This document shows, piece by piece, positions 24,832 through 34,886 of a stretch of DNA of 64,000 nucleotides. Within the stretch, counting starts at the first letter, position 1. The number at the start of each line of letters is the position of its first letter. Location of the stretch: NCBI RefSeq assembly GCF_033406955.1, contig NZ_CP137734.1:6944001-7008000 (forward strand), read 5' to 3'. The notes under the pieces are model-generated. The model was not told the DNA's origin and did no database searches. It saw nothing but the letters and a program-made list of their open reading frames with translations. Source of the DNA: Streptomyces violaceoruber (GTDB lineage Bacteria; Actinomycetota; Actinomycetes; Streptomycetales; Streptomycetaceae). The translations under genes were made by a program, and so were the position numbers.

Positions 24832-26688
24832 CTACACGGCCGACGGTCCCCCCGGCCCCCGTCCCGACAGCACTTCCCCGTACGCCTGCATCAGATCCGG
24901 CAACCGCAACGTGGCCAGATCGTCCCGGGTCAATGCCCCCGGATACACGGACAACCGCAGATCCCGGTACGCACAGCTCTTCTCGTACAGCGTCCGCAGG
25001 AACCGCCCGTTCCCCAACTCGTCGATCCACCCCTGATCCACCACGTGCCCGGCGATCGACCGCAACTCGTCCAGCGCCTCCTCGTCCCACACGTCCCCGT
25101 TCTCCGCCGCGAGCACCTCACCGATCGAGGTCAGCTCCAGCGGCCGGTACGACGGGAAGTCCACCCGCGTCGTGAAACGCGAGGACAACCCGGGATTGGC
25201 GCCCAGCAGCCGGTCCATGCCCTCCGGATAGCCGGCCAGGATCACCACCAGGTGGTCCCGGTTGTCCTCGGCCCGCTTCAGCAGCACCTGGAGTGCCTCG
25301 TCGCCGTACGCGTCGCCCTTGCCGTACCCGGAGTTGGACAGGGAGTACGCCTCGTCGACGAAGAGGACACCGCCGAGCGCGGAGTCGATCAGCTCGTTCG
25401 CCTTCACGGCGGTCTGGCCCAGGTACTCGCCGACCAGATCCGCCCGCTGCGCCTCCACCAGGTGGTCGCCGCCGAGCAGTCCGAGGGCGTAGAAGACCCG
25501 GCCCAGGATGCGGGCCACGGTGGTCTTGCCGGTGCCGGAGGGGCCGGAGAAGACGAAGTGACGTTTGGGCGGCTGCACGGGCAAGCCCTGCCCGGCCCGC
25601 AGCCGCGCCATGTTCAGCTGCGCGGATAGCGCCTTGACCTGGCGCTTCACCGGTTCCAGGCCCACCATCCGCTCCAGCTCGGCGAGCGCCTCCTCCAGCA
25701 GTGCCGGATCGGTGGGACCGCTGGGCAGGGACGGGTCGGGCCCGCCCGCCTTCTCGCGCACCGACGGCCCGCCGAGCGGAGGCAGCGGGGCGGACAGCGC
25801 GGGTTCCGGGGCGGAGACCTTGACGCCGCGCTCCTCGGTGCCGAACAGGGGGTCGAGCCCGTCCAGGCCGTCCGTCCCCGCACCCGCCTGCGCGTACCCC
25901 GTGAGGTCGGCCGGGTCGTCGTAGCCGTCGCCCTCGGCGATCGCGGCCAGCCGGGCCGAGGTGTCCATGAAGGCGGGGTCGACGCGGTGCACCGCCCGGT
26001 ACAGCGGGAGCGCGGCGGCGCTGCGCCCGGTGCCCTCGTGGGCCCGCGCCAGCCAGTAGCGCAGCTCCTTGCGCTGCGGCTGCTCGCTGCGGCACCGCAT
26101 CAGGGCCGCCGAAAGGAGCGGCTCGGCCTGCCCGTACATCTCCAGGCGGACCCGGGCCATGCCGCTGAACAGCCCCGCCTCGATACCCAGTAAGGGGTCG
26201 CCGAGCAGTGGGTCGGTGTGCCGGACGAGCTGCTCCCAGTCCTTGACGAGGTAGGCGCGGCACGCGTGCAGGAAGCGGACCTGCGCGTCGGAGTCCACCG
26301 GTGGCAGCCCGGCCAGGGCCCGGTCCAGCTCCGGGACGTGCCGGCCGTCCAGCCAGTGCGAGGCGTGCGCCAGCAGCAGGTCGCGCGGGTTCTCCAGCAC
26401 GGGCTGCACCCACCAGCCCAGCCAGTACCAGGAGTTGAGCGTCCGGCGGTGGCGGGCCCGCTGCTCGCCGAAGCGGTCGCGGTTGCGGAACATTCGCAGG
26501 AGCGCGTTCGTGGTGTCGACGCGCAGCGCGTGCAGTCCCAGCCAGCCGTCGGCCATCGTGGGGTCGATCCGCACCGCCGCCCGGAACTCCTCCTCCGCCT
26601 GCGGGTAGGCCCCCATGGTGTAGGCGTCCACGCCGCGCAGCCAGGCGAGTTCGGCCGGGGCCTGTGGGCCCTGCGTGCCGAAGTCCAT
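24832..26688 (-). CDS. EccA-like AAA+ ATPase with TPR N-terminus (CbxX/CfxQ type)
   Basis: A 618-aa protein. The N-terminal half (about 1-270) is helical TPR-like (VDAYTMGAYPQAEEEFRAAVRIDP, ARAHEGTGRSAAALPLYRAVHRVDP). An acidic/Pro linker follows (to about 345), then a CbxX/SpoVK AAA+ domain: VGLEPVKRQVKALSAQ, Walker A FSGPSGTGKTTVARIL, Walker B GVLFVDEAYSL, VVILAGYPEGMDRLL, SRF arginine finger region. This TPR-AAA arrangement is that of EccA, the cytoplasmic chaperone ATPase of type VII secretion. No ESX components lie nearby, so the client is unknown. Start ATG 26688 has GGGGGA five bases before; the in-frame GTG at 26700 is less likely. Confidence 0.88.
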   Translation of the reverse strand: MDFGTQGPQAPAELAWLRGVDAYTMGAYPQAEEEFRAAVRIDPTMADGWLGLHALRVDTTNALLRMFRNRDRFGEQRARHRRTLNSWYWLGWWVQPVLENPRDLLLAHASHWLDGRHVPELDRALAGLPPVDSDAQVRFLHACRAYLVKDWEQLVRHTDPLLGDPLLGIEAGLFSGMARVRLEMYGQAEPLLSAALMRCRSEQPQRKELRYWLARAHEGTGRSAAALPLYRAVHRVDPAFMDTSARLAAIAEGDGYDDPADLTGYAQAGAGTDGLDGLDPLFGTEERGVKVSAPEPALSAPLPPLGGPSVREKAGGPDPSLPSGPTDPALLEEALAELERMVGLEPVKRQVKALSAQLNMARLRAGQGLPVQPPKRHFVFSGPSGTGKTTVARILGRVFYALGLLGGDHLVEAQRADLVGEYLGQTAVKANELIDSALGGVLFVDEAYSLSNSGYGKGDAYGDEALQVLLKRAEDNRDHLVVILAGYPEGMDRLLGANPGLSSRFTTRVDFPSYRPLELTSIGEVLAAENGDVWDEEALDELRSIAGHVVDQGWIDELGNGRFLRTLYEKSCAYRDLRLSVYPGALTRDDLATLRLPDLMQAYGEVLSGRGPGGPSAV

Positions 26689-27135
26689 CACGTCCCCCAC
26701 CTACCGTGCCCCCGTCGGTATGCCACCGAGCCGTCGCTCGTCGGCCGCCTCGGTCAACGGCTCTACCGCGGACCGGAGTTGCAGGTGCGTGCGGCAATCT
26801 CCCGTAGGTCGCACCGAGGGCATCGTACCCGCGGCGGTCATTCCTCCGAAGGGTGCGGGAGGGGTCGTTCCGCGAGGTGGGAGCGGGCGGGGCGCGCGAC
26901 CCGACGGTGACCGAGGGTGAGCGTTTGGCGTCGCGGAGGAGCCGGAAGGCGCGCTCAGGGCAGAACGAAGCCCCCGATCACGGGGGAACAACCGGGGGCT
27001 TCGCGTCTGTCGGCGGCTTCGAACTGCCGCACATTCAGAACGTAAGACCTGTACGGCCCCTGGGTCAAGCGAAGTTGGGGCACGTCGGCGGGGTGCCGGG
27101 GCGCGATCTTCACGCGTTCAACACATTGCGGAAGG
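26689..27135. other. Intergenic region with a strong hairpin
   Basis: About 450 bp between the EccA-like start and the kinase-like stop, both minus strand. It contains the promoter region of the ATPase gene and the long hairpin at 26966-27003. No tRNA cloverleaf or convincing ORF was found. Confidence 0.5.
26966..27003. terminator. Long GC hairpin with an alternative inner hairpin
   Basis: An 11-bp perfect stem (CGAAGCCCCCG / CGGGGGCTTCG) closes a 16-nt loop. The left arm can instead pair with the loop as CCCCCG-ATCA-CGGGGG (26971-26986). It sits downstream of the kinase-like gene's neighbours and has no U-run, as often for Streptomyces terminators. The two exclusive pairings also fit an attenuator or small RNA. 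Confidence 0.5.
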
Positions 27136-27783
27136 TCAGTCACTCTGTGTGAGAAAGTGGGCTCCGGAGGTGCTCCCCGCCGGCCCCGGCAGTACCTCGT
27201 ACCCCTGTTCGCGCTGTCGCACCAGAAGGTGCGCGAAGGGGCGCGAGGGATCCTCGGCGAAGTGCCGGCGCTCGGCCGGGATCCATCCGTCCCAGAACGT
27301 CCGTTGTTCCGCTCCGTCGCGCGCCCGTCCGCGCGCCCACGCCCGCGCCGCGGGCAGGTCCATCCACAGGAGTCCGGCCAGGTGCGGCCGGAGCGCCCCG
27401 CGGCCGGCGCCGACGCCCTCGACCAGGACCACCGGAGCGGGCTCCAGGGCGACCGGTGCCCCGAACCGCCGGGTCCGCCAGTCGTACGGCGCGTAGTGCG
27501 CGGTCTCACCGCGCCCCAACGGCTCGATCACCTGGGCGAGCAGTCGCGCGGTCCAGCCGAACAGCTCGTCGTGACTGGCGATGTCGTCGAGGTGCAGCAC
27601 CGGCGCACCGCCCAGGCCGGCCGCCAGCCGCCCGGCGAAGGTGGACTTGCCGGACCCGGCGTGTCCGTCGACGGCGATCAGACGTACGGGTCCGCAGGAG
27701 GGGGGAAGCCGGCGGAGCCGGGCTGCGAGGTCGAGGATGGCGGATCCCGGGGGTGGCGCGGGGCGGACGTGTTCAGTCGCACT
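27136..27783 (-). pseudogene. Uridine-kinase-like P-loop protein without in-frame start
   Basis: The open frame runs from the TAG before 27783 to the stop at 27136. It encodes AILDLAARLRRLPPSCGPVRLIAVDG followed by the Walker A HAGSGKSTFAGRL, then HLDDIASHDELFGW, HYAPYDWRTRRFG, VVLVEGVGAG and WDGWIPAERRHFAEDP. This is a uridine-kinase-like/phosphoribulokinase-type small-molecule kinase of about 200 aa. Between the upstream stop and the P-loop there is no ATG, GTG or TTG in frame. A GTG with a plausible N-terminus (VRLNTSAPRHP) exists one frame off, separated by the CCCGGGGG run near 27747. So it is a frameshifted gene, a sequencing slip, or uses a rare start. Confidence 0.6.
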
Positions 27784-27798
27784 CTAACCAGTGGTCGA

Positions 27799-27812
27799 CA
27801 CCAATATTGGTG
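27799..27812. promoter_or_regulatory. Perfect 14-bp palindrome between divergent genes
   Basis: CACCAATATTGGTG is perfectly self-complementary and strikingly AT-rich for this genome. It lies between the kinase-like gene and the peptidase gene, about 110 bp before the peptidase start. Likely a regulator binding site; the protein is not identifiable. Confidence 0.5.
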
Positions 27813-27922
27813 GCGTGGCGTGCGTGGAAGTGCTGGCAGGAGCGGGCACCTGCGGCCATAGTTGGCGCACGACCGTGCAACGACGGACCCGCCCGACCCG
27901 GACACCTGGGGGTCTCCCGCTC

Positions 27923-29314
27923 ATGAGCAGAGTCGAACAGCCGTCCCGCAGAGCCCTGCTGGCCGCAGCCGTCGCCGCGGCCGCCGTGACGGGCGGAGCG
28001 ATCCCGGCGACCGCCCTGGCCGCATCCCGCGCGGGTGCCGGCGGTGGCGCCGCGGGCCCCGGCCGGGACAGCGCCCGGCGGCCGGTGGACTACCGCGCCT
28101 GGACCACCCTCGGCGACTGGCGGCGCGGGACCGTGCGGGGCGCCCGGCCCGTCGCGGGCGCCCGCCCGGGAGTCGTGATCGGCGCCCCGGCCGGCACCGT
28201 CGACTACGCCGACCCGCACACCGGCACCACCGCGACCTGGGAGTACGCGACCTGGACCTCGCCCGTCCACCGGCTCGCGGTGCCCTCGACGGAGGTCATC
28301 GCCTCCTGGAACGCGCACACGCCGGGCGGCACCTGGATCCAGGTCGAACTGAAGGGCACCTACTCCGACGGCACGGACACGCCCTGGTACGTGATGGGCC
28401 GCTGGACGGCAGGCGACGGCGAGCAGGACATCAGGCGGACCTCGGTCGACGACCAGGGCGACGGCAGGAGCAGCATCTGGACCGACACCTTCTCGATCGA
28501 CGACGCCTCCACCGGCCTGCGCCTGGCCTCCTACCGGCTCCGGCTCACCCTCCACCGCCGCCCGGGCACCCGCACCACGCCCACCGTCTGGCGGCTCGGC
28601 GCGATGGGCTCGGACGTCCCCGACCGCTTCACCGTGCCCGCCTCCACCCCCGGGTACGCCGGGGAACTGCGCGTCCCGCGCTATTCGCAGGAGATCCACA
28701 AGGGCCAGTACCCGGAGTACGACAACGGCGGCGAGGCCTGGTGCAGCCCCACCTCCTCGCAGATGATCATCGAGTACTGGGGCGGCCGCCTCACCGAGGA
28801 CCAGCTGGCCTGGGTCGATCCCTCCTACGCCGACCCGCAGATCTGCCACGCCGCCCGGTACACGTACGACAACCAGTACGAGGGCTGCGGCAACTGGCCC
28901 TTCAACGCCGCCTACGCCGCCACCTTCAAGGGTCTCCAGGGCGTGGTCACCCGCCTCGGATCCCTCACCGACCTGGAGACGCTGATCGCGGCCGGCATCC
29001 CGGCCATAACGTCCCAGTCGTTCCTGGAGGAGGAACTGACCGGATCGGGGTACGGCACCTCCGGCCACCTGATGACCGTGATCGGCTTCACCGCCGACGG
29101 CGACGTGATCGCCAACGACCCGGCCTCGGACGACAACGACGCCGTGCGCCGGGTCTACAGGCGGCGCGAGTGGGAGAACATCTGGCTCAGGACGAAGCGG
29201 TACAACGCCAGTGGCAAGGTCGTCTCCGGCACCGGCGGTGTCTGCTACCTGTACTTCCCGGCCCACCCCGGCCCGCGTCAGCGCAAGGCCCTCGCGGCGG
29301 TGGGCGTGCGCTGA
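27923..29314 (+). CDS. Tat-exported C39-like peptidase
   Basis: A 463-aa exported protein. A Tat-type signal (PSRRALLAAAVAAAAVTGGA, cleavage near ALAAS) is followed by a beta-rich N-terminal domain (about 60-265; GVVIGAP, TWEYATWTSPVHRLAVPSTEVIASWNA). A C39-like peptidase fold occupies about 270-463: RVPRYSQEIH, catalytic Cys in GGEAWCSPTSSQMIIEYWGG, His in SGHLMTVIGFTADGDVIANDPAS with the Asn/Asp that completes the triad. C39 enzymes cut peptides; many free-standing secreted members have no known substrate. ATG 27923 directly starts the twin-arginine n-region. Confidence 0.85.
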   Translation: MSRVEQPSRRALLAAAVAAAAVTGGAIPATALAASRAGAGGGAAGPGRDSARRPVDYRAWTTLGDWRRGTVRGARPVAGARPGVVIGAPAGTVDYADPHTGTTATWEYATWTSPVHRLAVPSTEVIASWNAHTPGGTWIQVELKGTYSDGTDTPWYVMGRWTAGDGEQDIRRTSVDDQGDGRSSIWTDTFSIDDASTGLRLASYRLRLTLHRRPGTRTTPTVWRLGAMGSDVPDRFTVPASTPGYAGELRVPRYSQEIHKGQYPEYDNGGEAWCSPTSSQMIIEYWGGRLTEDQLAWVDPSYADPQICHAARYTYDNQYEGCGNWPFNAAYAATFKGLQGVVTRLGSLTDLETLIAAGIPAITSQSFLEEELTGSGYGTSGHLMTVIGFTADGDVIANDPASDDNDAVRRVYRRREWENIWLRTKRYNASGKVVSGTGGVCYLYFPAHPGPRQRKALAAVGVR

Positions 29315-29433
29315 GCGGAGCGGACCGCGCCGCTGTGACCAAGCTCTCGGCCGCAAAAGCCGCTCACGGTGGCAAGGTGGACACCGTGAGCGGGGGGACT
29401 CCGCCGAGCCGAAGCCGAGAGCAGCGAGAAGCC

Positions 29434-29577
29434 ATGACCGCACACAGCGCAGCCGCCACCCGTGTCCGTACCGGCGGACCCAAGGACGACGACGGCCCGA
29501 AGATCCTGGAACACGTCCTGGGCTGGACCCTCGTCGTGGTGGTCGCGATGCTCGTGGTTCAGCTGGGCCTGCTGTGA
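29434..29577 (+). CDS. Small single-span membrane protein
   Basis: A 47-aa protein: a polar N-terminus (TAHSAAATRVRTGGPKDDDG), then KILEHVLGWTLVVVVAMLVV, one transmembrane helix running to the C-terminus. It lies between the peptidase and TetR genes on the same strand. An in-frame GTG further upstream would add about 16 residues without changing the membrane part. Function unknown; too small for family assignment. Confidence 0.6.
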   Translation: MTAHSAAATRVRTGGPKDDDGPKILEHVLGWTLVVVVAMLVVQLGLL

Positions 29578-29659
29578 CGTGACCCGGGTGTGACCTGCCC
29601 CACGACCCGACCTGCCATACTGCGGAGGTCCCGCCCCCCGCAGGAGACCAGGGTCGAAA

Positions 29660-30322
29660 TTGAATATCAGTCAACAACCTGCCGACGTCCGTCCCCGGGC
29701 ACGCGGCACCGAGCGCTCGGTGGCACGCCGCGCCGAACTCATCGCCATCGGGCGGAGGTTGTTCGCCGACACGTCCTACGACGCGCTCTCGATGGACGAC
29801 ATCGCCCGCCAGGCGCATGTCGCCAAGGGGCTGATCTACTACTACTTCCAGTCCAAGCGGGGCTACTACCTGGCGATCATCCAGGACTCCGTCGCGGGCC
29901 TCGTCACCACCGCGGCGCGCGGCACCGAACTGCCGCAGGTGGACCGCGTCCACCGCACCATCGACGGCTATCTGCGCTACGCCGAGCACAACCAGGCCGC
30001 CTACCGCACCATCGTCAGCGGGGGAGTCGGCTTCGACGCCGAGGTGCACGGCATCCGGGACGGGGTGCGTGAGGCCATCGTCGCCACCATCGCCGAAGGG
30101 GCGTACGGCCGTTCGGACATCGGTCCGCTGGCCCGCATGGGCCTGCTCGCCTGGGTGTGCAGCGTCGAGGGCGCCACCCTGGACTGGATCGGCCGGCCCG
30201 AACTGCCCCGCGAGACCATGCGCGAGCTGCTGGTGAAGTCGCTCGGCGGCACGCTGCGCGCCATCGAGGAACTGGACCCCGGCTACCCGGCCCCGGCCCC
30301 GGCCCGCCGCGACGACGCCTGA
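29660..30322 (+). CDS. TetR-family transcriptional regulator
   Basis: A 220-aa repressor-type protein. The N-terminal HTH (about 22-68) reads RRAELIAIGRRLFADTSYDALSMDDIARQAHVAKGLIYYYFQSKRGYY, where KGLIYYYF is the classic TetR recognition helix end. The C-terminal ligand and dimer part has RTIVSGGVGFDAEV and WVCSVEGATLDWI. It starts at TTG 29660 (NISQQPADVRP); a GTG 60 bases later is possible but would trim the region before the HTH. Ligand and targets unknown. Its 3' end faces the chitinase gene across a strong terminator. Confidence 0.82.
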   Translation: MNISQQPADVRPRARGTERSVARRAELIAIGRRLFADTSYDALSMDDIARQAHVAKGLIYYYFQSKRGYYLAIIQDSVAGLVTTAARGTELPQVDRVHRTIDGYLRYAEHNQAAYRTIVSGGVGFDAEVHGIRDGVREAIVATIAEGAYGRSDIGPLARMGLLAWVCSVEGATLDWIGRPELPRETMRELLVKSLGGTLRAIEELDPGYPAPAPARRDDA

Positions 30323-30340
30323 CGACCGGGACGACGCCGA

Positions 30341-30378
30341 CGAAGGGGCGGGAACCCGAGCAGGGTCCCGCCCCTTCG
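30341..30378. terminator. Bidirectional terminator between TetR and chitinase genes
   Basis: A 13-bp perfect stem (CGAAGGGGCGGGA / TCCCGCCCCTTCG) encloses a loop that itself can pair ACCC/GGGT. It lies between two convergent genes and can serve both. Confidence 0.85.
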
Positions 30379-30400
30379 CCCCCCGTACGCGCCAGGTGGT

Positions 30401-31654
<1,254 letters not shown>

Positions 31655-31728
31655 CGGGTGTCTCCTCGTGGGGGGATGAGGGAAACGCGCGCCGATTGGC
31701 ATGAACGCGGTAATGCGCTCGGTCCGTC

Positions 31729-31770
31729 ACCGTAGGAGGACTAGACCAGTGTGGTCAATGGTTCGGACCA
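31729..31770 (-). promoter_or_regulatory. Chitinase promoter with two direct repeats (second copy)
   Basis: Minus strand: TGGTCCGAACC (31770-31760), -35 TTGACC (31758-31753), TGGTCTAGTCC (31748-31738), -10 TACGGT (31734-31729), spacing 18 bp. Repeat distance is 22 bp, exactly as at 16871-16913. Confidence 0.8.
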
Positions 31771-32023
31771 TTCTTGGGTTCCGAAGCCGGAATCGCGGCG
31801 CCCGCCGGCCCGGTCGAAGGCATTCCCGGAATTCTTTGAGTAAGCGGTCGTTAACTGGTGACTCCGTGCCTCCGATCGGGCATACTCACAGCGCACAGCC
31901 GCTGGTCAGCCGCTTCCGCGACCCGGGAGTGCGAGCATCGGCCAGGCCCGAAAGACCCGGCGGAGCCGCCTCCACCCAAGGCGCACGTCCGCCGATGTGC
32001 CCGACAGGGAGGAGAGCGTCGCC

Positions 32024-33199
32024 ATGCCCGACCGCGCCCCGCAGCCGGTGGACCGGCAACTGCCCACGGACGAGGCACGGGACCTGATCTCGCTCGTTCG
32101 CGACATCGCGCAGCGTGAGATCGTCCCGAGCGCGGCCGAGGAGGAGGACACCGGACGCTTTCCGCGCGAGGTCTTCACCCTCCTGTCCGACTCGGGCCTC
32201 CTCGGCCTGCCCTACGACGCCGAGTTCGGCGGCGGGGAGCAGCCGTACGAGGTCTATCTCCAGGTCCTCGAGGAGCTGGCCGCGGCCCGGCTCACCGTCG
32301 GCCTCGGCGTCAGCGTGCACACGCTCGCCTCCTACGCGCTCGCCACGTACGGCACCAAGGAGCAGCAGGCCGAGCACCTGCCGGCGATGCTCGGCGGCGG
32401 CCTGCTCGGCGCCTACAGCCTCTCCGAGCCCGCCTCCGGCTCCGACGCCGCCTCGCTGCGCACCAAGGCCGTGCGCGAAAGCGGCGGAGACTGGGTGATC
32501 ACCGGCACCAAGGCGTGGATCACGCACGGCGGCATCGCCGACTTCTACACCGTCATGGCGCGCACGGGCGAGGACGGACCGCGCGGCATCACCGCGTTCC
32601 TGGTGCCCGCCGACGCCGAGGGGCTGAGCGCCGCGGTGCCGGAGAAGAAGATGGGGCTCAAGGGCTCGCCCACCGCACAGGTCCACCTCGACGGTGTGCG
32701 GGTCCCCGACGCCCGCCGGCTCGGCGACGAGGGGCAGGGCTTCGCGATCGCCCTGTCCGCGCTCGACTCCGGCCGGCTGGGCATCGCCGCCTGCGCGATC
32801 GGCGTGGCCCAGGCGGCGCTGGACGAGGCGCTGTCCTACGCGACCGGGCGCAGGCAGTTCGGCAAGCCGATCGCCGACTTCCAGGGGCTGCGCTTCATGC
32901 TCGCCGACATGGCGACGCAGATCGAGGCGGGCCGTGCCCTGTACCTGACGGCGGCCCGACTGCGCGACGCCGGGCTGCCGTTCGCCAAGCAGGCCGCCAT
33001 GGCCAAACTGCACTGCACCGACACGGCCATGCGGGTCACCACCGACGCCGTGCAGATCCTCGGCGGGTACGGCTACACCGCCGACTTCCCTGCCGAGCGG
33101 TACATGCGCGAGGCCAAGGTGCTGCAGATCGTCGAGGGCACCAACCAGATCCAGCGGATGGTCATCGCCCGTCACCTCGCGGGTCCCGAGGAGCGCTGA
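32024..33199 (+). CDS. Acyl-CoA dehydrogenase
   Basis: A 391-aa FAD enzyme introducing a 2,3 double bond into an acyl-CoA, part of fatty or branched-chain acid breakdown. Three family domains are visible: N-terminal helices, the middle strand region with YSLSEPASGSDAASLRT and WITGTKAWITHGG, and C-terminal helices with ATGRRQFGKPIADFQGLRFMLADMAT, TDAVQILGGYGYTADFPAERYMREAKVLQIVEGTNQIQ. The last holds the base Glu (IVEGTN). AGGAGAG lies before ATG 32024. Its 3' end overlaps a small minus-strand gene by 38 bp. Confidence 0.93.
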   Translation: MPDRAPQPVDRQLPTDEARDLISLVRDIAQREIVPSAAEEEDTGRFPREVFTLLSDSGLLGLPYDAEFGGGEQPYEVYLQVLEELAAARLTVGLGVSVHTLASYALATYGTKEQQAEHLPAMLGGGLLGAYSLSEPASGSDAASLRTKAVRESGGDWVITGTKAWITHGGIADFYTVMARTGEDGPRGITAFLVPADAEGLSAAVPEKKMGLKGSPTAQVHLDGVRVPDARRLGDEGQGFAIALSALDSGRLGIAACAIGVAQAALDEALSYATGRRQFGKPIADFQGLRFMLADMATQIEAGRALYLTAARLRDAGLPFAKQAAMAKLHCTDTAMRVTTDAVQILGGYGYTADFPAERYMREAKVLQIVEGTNQIQRMVIARHLAGPEER

Positions 33200-33479
33200 G
33201 GTCGGCGGCGACGGCGAAGTCGCCGCCGCCGCGGAAGTCGCCGGTGGTGAAGAAGTCACCCGTGGCGAAGAAGTCCCCGAGGCCGCGCGGGGGTTCCGCG
33301 AGCCTGACCCACTCCGGGTCGTGGCGTCCGGGCAGGGTGCGGCCGCCGTCGGCCCAGGTCCGCATCAGCTCACGGTAGATCGGCGGGTCCGGGATCTGCG
33401 GGGCCGGTGGGACCGGACCCGCGGGCACCGGCACGAACACGCGGCGCCGACTCCCGGTCGACGAGTACGTGGGGGTCAT
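33162..33479 (-). CDS. Small hypothetical protein with GDF repeats
   Basis: A 105-aa protein: a basic start (TPTYSSTGSRRRVFVPVPAG), a Pro-rich stretch, a conserved-looking core (IYRELMRTWADGGRTLPGRHDPEWVRLAEP) and a tail with repeated GDFF/GDF units (GDFFATGDFFTTGDFRGGGDF). It overlaps the acyl-CoA dehydrogenase gene tail to tail by 38 bp. The core looks like a real folded domain, since it shows none of the Arg/Pro/Gly bias of shadow frames. Function unknown. Confidence 0.55.
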   Translation of the reverse strand: MTPTYSSTGSRRRVFVPVPAGPVPPAPQIPDPPIYRELMRTWADGGRTLPGRHDPEWVRLAEPPRGLGDFFATGDFFTTGDFRGGGDFAVAADLSAPRDPRGDGR

Positions 33480-33651
33480 ACACCGGCAACGCGGCGACGT
33501 GCGGTCAGGTCACCGGCGGAGGCAATCGAGCGTGAGTTCGTGGGCGTCCGCCACCGACCCGCGCCACGGCATCCTGCGAGCCGCGGCGCGGGCGGGGTGA
33601 CGGAACGGGCGGGCGAGCTCCTCGAACCGGGCGCCCGGGCGCCCGGGGGCC

Positions 33652-34089
33652 TCAGGCCGCTTCGCGCCGCATCGTCGGCACCCGCATCGGGCGCGAGCCC
33701 GGGCCGCCGACGTGGGAGAAGGGCTGGGTCCGCCAGTCGAGGCCCCGAGGGAGCGTCAACAGCAGGGCGGTGTCCTGCTCGTGGGGCCGGAACGACTCGT
33801 CCGCGGGACGCGCCTCGGTGGCCCTGCGGCCGGTGCCGGCGCAGACCGTGAGCCCGAACGGGTTCCACGGGGAGGCGCACAGGGCGTGCTCCGGCAGCGT
33901 CTCCTCGTCCGCCAGCAGGGCGATGGGCTGCGCACAGTCCGGGCAGAGCACCCGGTACATCTCGAAGGTGTCGTAGGCGTCGAGTTCCTCGTCGTCGAAG
34001 GCGTCGGGTTCGACGCCCTCCGATACGGGCTCGACGACCGGCTGCTGCCGCTTGGGCGTGGTACGACCAGGGCGCTTAAGACTCTGCAT
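33652..34089 (-). CDS. Zinc-ribbon-like small protein
   Basis: A 145-aa acidic protein. After a basic N-terminus (QSLKRPGRTTPKRQQ) comes EGVEPDAFDDEELDAYDTFEMYRVLCPDCAQPIALL ... EHALC, a C-x2-C plus later Cys arrangement that suggests a metal-binding knuckle. The C-terminal part is polar. ATG 34089 is unambiguous. Not assigned to a family. It is followed, with a 170-bp gap containing only GC hairpins, by the small GDF-repeat gene on the same strand. Confidence 0.65.
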   Translation of the reverse strand: MQSLKRPGRTTPKRQQPVVEPVSEGVEPDAFDDEELDAYDTFEMYRVLCPDCAQPIALLADEETLPEHALCASPWNPFGLTVCAGTGRRATEARPADESFRPHEQDTALLLTLPRGLDWRTQPFSHVGGPGSRPMRVPTMRREAA

Positions 34090-34356
34090 GGGATTCTCCC
34101 CCTCGGGCTGGGTCGTGACGGCACTGCGGCCTCGACCACAGCAAGCACTTCCCGTCCCCCCTCCGGGGTAATCACGGGACCATCACGGAGAACGTTCAAC
34201 CAGTGTGGTCTTCGTCACATGCCGCTCGCAGATGCCCCGTGCGGTGTGTTTGTCCCCACCCGGGCACCGTTCGACGACCCGTCACATCACGAACGGGGCA
34301 TGACCCGCACTGCGCAGGTGTCCGAGGAGGTCAACGGCACTGTAGGTTCTTGCGCC

Positions 34357-34797
34357 ATGGAGGAGCTGGACCGACAGATCGTGCAGCTGCTCGTCAAGGA
34401 CGGGCGGATGAGCTACACCGACCTGGGCAAGGCCACGGGCCTGTCCACGTCGGCCGTGCACCAGCGGGTGCGGCGGCTGGAGCAGCGTGGCGTCATCCGC
34501 GGTTACGCCGCGGTCGTCGACCCGGAGGCCGTCGGGCTGCCGATGACCGCCTTCATCTCGGTGAAACCGTTCGACCCCAGCGCCCCCGACGACATCGCGG
34601 ACCGCCTCGCCGGGGTCCCCGAGATCGAGGCCTGCCACAGCGTCGCGGGCGACGAGAACTACATCCTCAAGGTCCGGGTGGCCACCCCGCACGAGCTGGA
34701 GGAACTGCTCGCCCGGGTCCGCTCCCTCGCCGGTGTCTCGACCCGCACCACCGTGGTCCTCTCGACCCCCTACGAGTCCCGTCCGCCGCGCATCTGA
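34357..34797 (+). CDS. Lrp/AsnC-family regulator
   Basis: A 146-aa protein of standard Lrp length: HTH at about 1-60 (MEELDRQIVQLLVKDGRMSYTDLGKATGLSTSAVHQRVRRLEQRGVI) and the RAM ligand-binding domain (MTAFISVKPFDP, IEACHSVAGDENYILKVRV, TRTTVVLSTPYESR). It would form octamers and respond to an amino acid or related molecule. ATG 34357 gives the family start; an in-frame ATG near 34300 would add 19 residues. Next to an amidohydrolase gene, 90 bp downstream. Confidence 0.88.
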   Translation: MEELDRQIVQLLVKDGRMSYTDLGKATGLSTSAVHQRVRRLEQRGVIRGYAAVVDPEAVGLPMTAFISVKPFDPSAPDDIADRLAGVPEIEACHSVAGDENYILKVRVATPHELEELLARVRSLAGVSTRTTVVLSTPYESRPPRI

Positions 34798-34886
34798 CGG
34801 CGCCCGCGCGGGACTGCGGGGCCACGGCCGCACGCCCGGCAGCCCCGGCTGCCGGGCGGCCCCCGCGAGGGGCGAGACTGGTGTCC

